Positions 59,088 through 64,000 of a stretch of 64,000 bases of DNA are shown piece after piece. A program made the translations under genes and the position numbers. Source of the stretch: CAVSWT01 sp963731745 (GTDB taxonomy: Bacteria; Bacteroidota; Ignavibacteria; Ignavibacteriales; Ignavibacteriaceae). The DNA is taken from contig CAVSWT010000031.1 of assembly GCA_963731745.1 (NCBI GenBank), forward strand, positions 7,895 through 71,894, in the 5' to 3' direction. Within the stretch, counting starts at the first letter, position 1. Each line of letters opens with the position of its first letter. Under the pieces are notes generated by a model that was not told the DNA's origin, did not search any database, and saw only the letters and a program-made list of their open reading frames with translations.

Positions 59088-61259
59088 ATGGATTTAGGTT
59101 ACATATATAAAATCCCAATAAGAGAAGTTGCACTAAAACTAGGGATAAAAGTTGCTTCAAATAAAAGTGCGCATTGTTTCAATCCTCAAAAACATAAGAA
59201 TAATGATGCAAATCCTTCATTAATTTTTGGGAATAATAATACTTGGAATTGTGCTGTTTGTAGTTTCAATTTTAACGGTAAACCTTATGGAAATAACATT
59301 GATTTAGTTAAAGAATATTTAGGAATAGATTTTAAAGAAACATTGAACTGGTTTTCTTCCAATTTTAATTTCTCAAACTCTGAATACAATATCCAAAGCA
59401 ATAAAGAATATCATCGAAATCATTCGAGATTGACACCACGAGATATTGAAATCTATAACGATTTTATAAGACTAAGTGGTAAAATTGAAGGTGCATATTT
59501 ACAGTATCTCCTCGATAGAAAATTAAGTAAATTTATTATTGATGAGTATAAAATCACAAATGTTAAAATAAATGTTACTGAAAAGTTAAAACAATTATAT
59601 GATATCGATGCACTAATTGATTCTGGTATATTTAGTGTTTCTAGAAAAAACAAACAGCCATATTTTACCTTCAAGAATCATCCAATTGTATTTCCTTTCT
59701 ATTACTCTGATGATGTAATATTTCTTCAAGGAAGGTCTATTAATAATCAAAGAATTAAATACAAAAATTTACCAAAAGAAATACTTTTCCCATATAACGT
59801 TAATATACTTCTACCGGACATTACTTATGAAAATGTATTGATAACTGAAGGCGTTATTGACACATTATCTTTGCTTGATAAAAATATAAATGCAGTTGGA
59901 ATTATAGGTGCAAAAAATTTCAAGAAAGAGTGGATTGATTTATTTAATATTTATGAAGTGAATCCAGTTATTGCTCTTGATGAGGATCAGAGATCTAAGG
60001 AAAGTGAAACAAAACTACCCAATATATTTAACAAACCATTAGATCGCATCTACCCTTCTGATTTTGGGGACGGGAAAGATTGGAATGAAATTTTAATACA
60101 AGGAAATAAAATGAAGGTATTAAGTCAACAGTCAATGGATGATTTACTGATCTCCAAAAAAAAGATATTTCCACAAAATTCAAATACCTCTGAAATACAT
60201 TCTAATAAAGATAATGATGAATTCGATATGAATAAAATAAGAAACACACTGGGAACAGGTGCAAAATATCCTTCGTCAATATTAAGCTTAGATGGTTCGC
60301 CGCTAATATTTCCTCATACAATAAATTTAATTCAAGGTTCTTATGGAGTCAATAAAAGCTATTTAGCAGCTCATTTTGCTTCAGCTTTTCTAAATCCTCA
60401 GCTTAGTTACATTCCATTGAAAATTACTACGAATAATAAATTAAAATACTGTATAAATTATCTTGATACAGAAAGATCCGTTAGAGATCAATTACCTGCA
60501 GCGATGAGTGAAATTATAAAAAACGCTGGACTAAATCCGAAAAATCCGCCAACAAATTTTAATTCCGGATCAATAAAAAAATATCGTAGAAATGAGAGGC
60601 TGCAAAAGACAGAAGAATTTATAAGACAATTTAAACTTGAAAATCATCATACTGTTTTATTTATAGATGTCATCACTGACTCGATGAGAAGTTTTAATAA
60701 TTTAGAGGAAACAAATGAACTTGTGGATAGATTAAACTTGATTATCGAAAAAGAGAATATTACAATTATCGGAATAATTCATGAAAATCCGGATGGAAAT
60801 AAGAAAGCTCGTGGACATATAGGATCAGAATTAGTTAATAAAGCAACTACAGTAATTTCTTTAAACTTTAATAATGCAAATAACAATATTGTTACTCTAA
60901 ATGTTTTAAAGAATCGATTAGCGGAAAAACAAAAAGAGAGACTGATAAAAAGAGATGAAAAAACTGGATTGCTAACATTTTTAGATATTCAGGAAATCGA
61001 AGAGCTAACAAGTAAAAATAAGATAAAACTATCAGAATTATCTAATTATTTAATTAGGCATTTTGGTCATGAAAAGAAGAGCTCAAAAGAAATTCTAAAG
61101 CAAATATCAGAACAATTCTCGGTATCAGATAAAACTGCGCGCGAGGCATTAAAAACACTGTATTGTAATCAGCAATTAATTAAAGTTAGGGGGTTTGAAC
61201 TGATTAGATCATCTGGTAAAAATAACACGCATTACTATTCTCTGCTCTCGAGTAAATAA
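59088..61259 (+). CDS. Element primase-helicase (CHC2-like, Toprim and RepA/DnaB-type ATPase domains)
   Basis: 723 residues. An N-terminal zinc-finger-like C30-H36-C55-C58 set (AHCFNPQKHKNNDANPSL, WNCAVC) matches CHC2 primase fingers. A Toprim domain lies about 245-340 (VLITEGVIDTLSLLDKNINA with the catalytic Glu, then VIALDED and FGDGKDWNEIL). A RecA-fold ATPase lies about 400-620: P-loop variant INLIQGSYGVNKSYLAAHF, Walker B HTVLFIDVITDS and GIIHENPDGNKKARGHIGSE. A C-terminal winged helix follows (QFSVSDKTAREALKTL). This is the replication protein type of phage satellites and plasmid-like elements. The P-loop has Asn where most families have Gly before Lys. Confidence 0.85.
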   Translation: MDLGYIYKIPIREVALKLGIKVASNKSAHCFNPQKHKNNDANPSLIFGNNNTWNCAVCSFNFNGKPYGNNIDLVKEYLGIDFKETLNWFSSNFNFSNSEYNIQSNKEYHRNHSRLTPRDIEIYNDFIRLSGKIEGAYLQYLLDRKLSKFIIDEYKITNVKINVTEKLKQLYDIDALIDSGIFSVSRKNKQPYFTFKNHPIVFPFYYSDDVIFLQGRSINNQRIKYKNLPKEILFPYNVNILLPDITYENVLITEGVIDTLSLLDKNINAVGIIGAKNFKKEWIDLFNIYEVNPVIALDEDQRSKESETKLPNIFNKPLDRIYPSDFGDGKDWNEILIQGNKMKVLSQQSMDDLLISKKKIFPQNSNTSEIHSNKDNDEFDMNKIRNTLGTGAKYPSSILSLDGSPLIFPHTINLIQGSYGVNKSYLAAHFASAFLNPQLSYIPLKITTNNKLKYCINYLDTERSVRDQLPAAMSEIIKNAGLNPKNPPTNFNSGSIKKYRRNERLQKTEEFIRQFKLENHHTVLFIDVITDSMRSFNNLEETNELVDRLNLIIEKENITIIGIIHENPDGNKKARGHIGSELVNKATTVISLNFNNANNNIVTLNVLKNRLAEKQKERLIKRDEKTGLLTFLDIQEIEELTSKNKIKLSELSNYLIRHFGHEKKSSKEILKQISEQFSVSDKTAREALKTLYCNQQLIKVRGFELIRSSGKNNTHYYSLLSSK

Positions 61260-61281
61260 TACTTTCAAATTCTTTAATTAT

Positions 61282-61313
61282 TTAGTTTGGTAAAATCTAT
61301 TTTACTAAACTAA
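61282..61313. terminator. Hairpin after the primase-helicase gene
   Basis: TTAGTTTGGTAAAAT (61282-61296) and ATTTTACTAAACTAA (61299-61313) pair at 14 of 15 positions with a 2-base loop, 22 bases after the primase stop. It may terminate transcription, and its arms contain the AGTTTGGTA word that recurs in the following repeat cluster, so it may instead belong to an origin-like structure. Confidence 0.55.
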
Positions 61314-61365
61314 CATTTCTTTTTCAGTGGAGATTAAGGATTACTGTGTTCTAATTTCCAACCTT

Positions 61366-61470
61366 CCAAACTGATATAAATATATATATAATAATGTGTT
61401 AAAGTGTGGAAAGTACTTGTTACCAAACTAAGTTACTTACCAAACTAATTTCTAGTTTGGTAGTTTGGAA
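61366..61470. repeat. Iteron-like cluster of TACCAAACTAA words
   Basis: TACCAAACTAA occurs at 61421-61431 and 61439-61449 (18-base spacing), inverted as TAGTTTGGTA at 61453-61462 and AGTTTGGAAAGT from 61462, with a looser CCAAACTGA at 61366-61374 and the hairpin copy at 61284. The region 61260-61733 otherwise holds no gene. Repeated and inverted short words next to a primase-helicase suggest a replication origin or repressor operators of the element. Confidence 0.6.
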
Positions 61471-61733
61471 AGTAAATATAGTAGTCCCTAATGGTCGATT
61501 AATTTTATTTATTTCAAACCTTCACTGTTATTCTCCACTACTCTCCATTAAAACATATTAATCATTTTTTTTGGATAACCTCGTTATTTTTCGATATATT
61601 ATTATTTGTAACTATTATATATATGGGGAGAAAATGATTACACTCTGCTAGATAATAAATACCAAATGATACTATGCGATATTATGAAATATTAATTAAT
61701 TTTTTGACTTTTTAATTTAATCGCTCACTCTTT
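61471..61733. other. Rest of the intergenic region upstream of hsdM
   Basis: About 260 A+T-rich bases with no open frame; it presumably contains the hsdM promoter. From about 61734 the base composition and codon use change to a richer, more core-like style, suggesting that the restriction-modification locus and the replication module have different histories. Confidence 0.45.
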
Positions 61734-63353
61734 ATGGCTAAAAAGAAAAACACTCCGACTGATGAACCTCTTGAAAAACAACTCTGGAAGGCTGCAGATA
61801 AGCTCAGAAAGAACATGGACGCCGCTGAGTATAAACATGTGGCTCTCGGCTTAATCTTCCTTAAATACATCTCAGATGCGTTTGAGGAGCTTCATGAGAA
61901 GCTAATTAAAGGTGAAGGCGAATATGAAGGCGCAGATCCGGAAGATAAGAATGAATATATCGCTGAGAATGTTTTTTATGTTCCTCCTTCTTCACGATGG
62001 AAATGGATACAAGGCAGAGCAAAGCTTCCAACAATTGGAAAAGATATTGATGATGCAATGGATGCCATTGAAAAAGATAATCCAAAATCTCTTAAAGGTG
62101 TTCTTCCAAAAGTTTACGCACAAGAAAAGTTGGATAAACAAAGTCTCGGCAGTTTAGTTGATTTATTCAGTACAGCAACTTTAGGAACTAAAGAAGCACA
62201 AAGCAAAGATATTTTAGGAAAAGTCTTTGAATATTTTCTCGGACAATTTGCTTTGGCTGAAGGTAAGAAAGGCGGACAATTCTATACTCCTCAAAGTGTT
62301 GTAAAGCTGCTGGTAGAAATGCTTGAGCCTTATGAAGGAAGAGTCTTTGATCCTTGCTGCGGCAGCGGCGGAATGTTTGTGCAAAGTGAAAAGTTTATTA
62401 AAGCTCATTCCGATCATTATAAAGCGAACAATGGCAAAAAGAATGGAAACGGATTGCAGTTAAATTTAAAAGATAGGATTTCAATCTTTGGCCAGGAAAG
62501 CAACCAGACCACCTGGCGGTTGTGTAAAATGAATCTTGCTATCCGCGGGATTGATAGCAGCAATGTTGTATGGAATAATGAAGGCAGCTTTTTAAATGAT
62601 GCCCACAAAGATTTAAAATCCGATTTTATTTTAGCTAATCCTCCATTCAATGACAGCGATTGGAGCGGCGACTTATTGCAGAATGATGCACGCTGGAGCA
62701 TTTTAGGTAAAAAATTAATTCCCCCTAGCGGCAATGCCAACTATGCATGGATAATGCATTTTATTTTTCACTTAGCTCCAACCGGACAAGCGGGCTTTGT
62801 ACTTTCCAAAGGCTCTCTTACTTCTCAAACAAATAATGAAGGAGAAATAAGGAAAGCACTTATTGATGCCGGAATAATTGACTGCATTGTAAACATGCCT
62901 ACAAAATTATTTTTGAATACTCAGATACCGGCATGTCTCTGGTTTTTATCAAGGAATAAATCTAACGGCGGATATAGGGATAGAAATGATGAGATACTTT
63001 TTATAGATGCCCGTAATCTTGGTTTTCTTGTTAACCGGCGTAACCGTGATTTAAGTGAAGAGGATATAAATAAAATTGCCGGCACTTATCATGAATGGAA
63101 AAGTAAGGAAGGCAAGTATGAAGATATTCCCGGTTTCTGTAAAAGTGAAAAGCTGGAAAGAGTAAAAGAATTAAATTATGTACTTACTCCCGGCAGATAT
63201 GTTGGATTACCTGATGATGAAGATGACTTTGATTTCACTGAGCGATTTACAAAACTAAAAGCAGAACTTGAGCAGCAGCTTGCAGAAGAAGAGCAGTTGA
63301 ATAAAACAATATTAGAAAATCTCTCAAAGATTGAACTGCCTAATGGTAAATGA
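61734..63353 (+). CDS. hsdM: Type I restriction-modification system DNA methyltransferase subunit
   Basis: 539 residues. The N-terminal HsdM domain (LWKAADKLRKNMDAAEYKHV, ALGLIFLKYISDAFEEL) is followed by the N6-adenine methyltransferase core: SAM motif I FDPCCGSGGMFVQS (about 203-216) and catalytic motif IV ADF-type LANPPFND (about 302-309), with GGQFYTPQSVVKLLVEML just before. A C-terminal coiled coil (FTKLKAELEQQLAEEEQLNK) mediates subunit contact. With HsdS and HsdR it methylates a split target or cuts unmethylated DNA. Its last 4 bases overlap the GIY-YIG-like gene. hsdR must lie beyond the window edge. Confidence 0.96.
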   Translation: MAKKKNTPTDEPLEKQLWKAADKLRKNMDAAEYKHVALGLIFLKYISDAFEELHEKLIKGEGEYEGADPEDKNEYIAENVFYVPPSSRWKWIQGRAKLPTIGKDIDDAMDAIEKDNPKSLKGVLPKVYAQEKLDKQSLGSLVDLFSTATLGTKEAQSKDILGKVFEYFLGQFALAEGKKGGQFYTPQSVVKLLVEMLEPYEGRVFDPCCGSGGMFVQSEKFIKAHSDHYKANNGKKNGNGLQLNLKDRISIFGQESNQTTWRLCKMNLAIRGIDSSNVVWNNEGSFLNDAHKDLKSDFILANPPFNDSDWSGDLLQNDARWSILGKKLIPPSGNANYAWIMHFIFHLAPTGQAGFVLSKGSLTSQTNNEGEIRKALIDAGIIDCIVNMPTKLFLNTQIPACLWFLSRNKSNGGYRDRNDEILFIDARNLGFLVNRRNRDLSEEDINKIAGTYHEWKSKEGKYEDIPGFCKSEKLERVKELNYVLTPGRYVGLPDDEDDFDFTERFTKLKAELEQQLAEEEQLNKTILENLSKIELPNGK

Positions 63354-63778
63354 GTAAACAAAAACTCTATAACACTTTAGAAATCCCCGGATCCTTTTTA
63401 GTTCCCGGTTTTTCAATTTATGTTTTAGAGATTAAAAAAGGTAAGAAAAAATATTTTTACATTGGTATGACAGGCGATCCTTATTATCCCTCTGCAAGAG
63501 CAGCATTTCATCGAATATCCGGACATCTTGAACTTAACAGACGTTCTACTCAAAACCAATTAATGCTTGCATTAAGAGAGATGGGGATTAAAAATGATAA
63601 AGATTTTGAAAAGATAAATATTAAAATGTATCACTATCCGATTAAAGGGTTTAAGAAATATAGTGAAGAACTATTAGACAATGAAACAATGCAGCAATTA
63701 AAACAAACACAAGAATATAAAGATTATAAAAAATTACAGCAGCAAGTTTTAGCTTTGGAAAATGCATTGATATTATGA
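63350..63778 (+). CDS. GIY-YIG-type nuclease-like protein between hsdM and hsdS
   Basis: 142 residues. SIYVLEIKKGKKKYFYIGMT reproduces the GIY...YIG pair (with Ser for the first Gly), followed by PSARAAFHRISGHLELNRRS, which carries the Arg/His region of the fold, and a C-terminal Gln/Leu coiled coil. The start codon overlaps the hsdM stop by 4 bases (ATGA), so it is translationally coupled. GIY-YIG domains are nicking or cutting nucleases in repair, homing and restriction; in a type I operon the role is not established. The catalytic Glu cannot be assigned with certainty, perhaps in YSEELLDNE. Confidence 0.72.
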   Translation: MSKQKLYNTLEIPGSFLVPGFSIYVLEIKKGKKKYFYIGMTGDPYYPSARAAFHRISGHLELNRRSTQNQLMLALREMGIKNDKDFEKINIKMYHYPIKGFKKYSEELLDNETMQQLKQTQEYKDYKKLQQQVLALENALIL

Positions 63779-63880
63779 ATTAAAAGATAAGCTGTTAAAT
63801 AAAACAGCTGGAATATCATTTAGAAGAAAATAAAATTCCTTTCCCAAAAATTTATAAAAGTATAATTGAGTTGGTGAATA

Positions 63881-64000
63881 ATGAATGAGTGGAAAGAATA
63901 TAAACTTGGTGATGTCATTTATTTTGGTAATGGAAAAGTTAGACCTAAATCAAACGGTAGTATACCCGTATTTGGCGGAAATGGTATTTTAGATTATTGT
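63881..64000 (+). CDS. hsdS: Type I restriction-modification specificity subunit, 5' end only
   Basis: The first 40 residues are in the window: MNEWKEYKLGDVIYFGNGK, then RPKSNGSIPVFGGNGILDYC. This is the typical opening of a target-recognition domain (W-K-x-x-x-L-G-D...G...IP-V-x-G-x-x-G). The subunit chooses the DNA sequence recognised by HsdM/HsdR. ATG 63881 is preferred over the overlapping ATG at 63885, which is out of frame. The 100 bases before it hold a short open remnant ending at 63887 that may be decayed coding sequence. Confidence 0.88.
   Translation, partial: MNEWKEYKLGDVIYFGNGKVRPKSNGSIPVFGGNGILDYC

Noticed and set aside
63779..63880. Short coding-like stretch (LEYHLEENKIPFPKIYKS) between the GIY-YIG-type gene and hsdS
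   Set aside because: It lacks a start and covers fewer than 30 codons; it may be a decayed remnant or chance, so it is not listed as a gene.

Overview
The window looks like a chromosomal segment of a member of the Ignavibacteria/Chlorobi side of Bacteroidota. This is inferred from the strongly A+T-rich sequence, PorV-type outer-membrane proteins, type IX secretion (T9SS) C-terminal sorting domains with the NYPNPFNPTT signature, and a tRNA without an encoded CCA. The genus cannot be fixed from the sequence. Most genes are on the minus strand in long co-directional runs.

Layout. 1-407: 3' half of trpA. 465-6853 (minus): TetR regulator, a four-helix-bundle (S23-type) gene in a repeat-flanked cassette, then a LolA-like protein, two FtsX-like permeases, an ABC ATPase and a beta-barrel protein, which look like one export operon. 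7-11.4 kb: GNAT, a TIR-domain protein split by a frameshift, a beta-hydroxyacid dehydrogenase, RidA and MazG. 11.5-12.9 kb: a decayed IS256-family element. 13-23 kb (minus): PhoH, a LysM protein, a small lipoprotein, RadC, two TPR proteins, GuaA, GcvH, AccC, AccB and Efp. 23-32.6 kb: a PorV / T9SS-cargo / TonB-dependent receptor set and an FG-GAP repeat T9SS protein. 33-36.4 kb: TPR membrane protein, tRNA-Arg(CCG), PHP hydrolase, outer-membrane protein.

The most striking locus is 36.5-50.9 kb. It encodes a likely extracellular-electron-transfer chain on the minus strand: an inner-membrane b-type cytochrome-like protein, a membrane-anchored ferredoxin/flavin oxidoreductase, a TPR protein, a 20-heme cytochrome, a 2285-residue cytochrome in which I count 91 CxxCH heme motifs, and a beta-barrel protein. 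The giant cytochrome contains a near-perfect 897-bp tandem duplication (12 hemes per unit) and an array of 225-bp, three-heme units, so it appears to be growing by internal duplication.

51.2-56.2 kb: a HlyD-like / VTC-domain / DUF4956 operon (possible polyphosphate-related module), a cation transporter, a YdeI-like protein and an MscS channel. From 56.2 kb to the window end lies an integrative element: a tmRNA-like 3'-end fragment as attachment site, a tyrosine integrase (split by a frameshift), small unknown genes, a helix-turn-helix protein, a primase-helicase, an iteron-like intergenic region, and a type I restriction-modification locus in which a GIY-YIG-type gene sits between hsdM and hsdS.

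A caution runs through the window. At least five otherwise normal genes (ABC ATPase, TIR protein, T9SS cargo, HlyD-like protein, integrase) are each broken by one single-base frameshift, often next to an A run. Residual assembly indels are as likely as real mutations.
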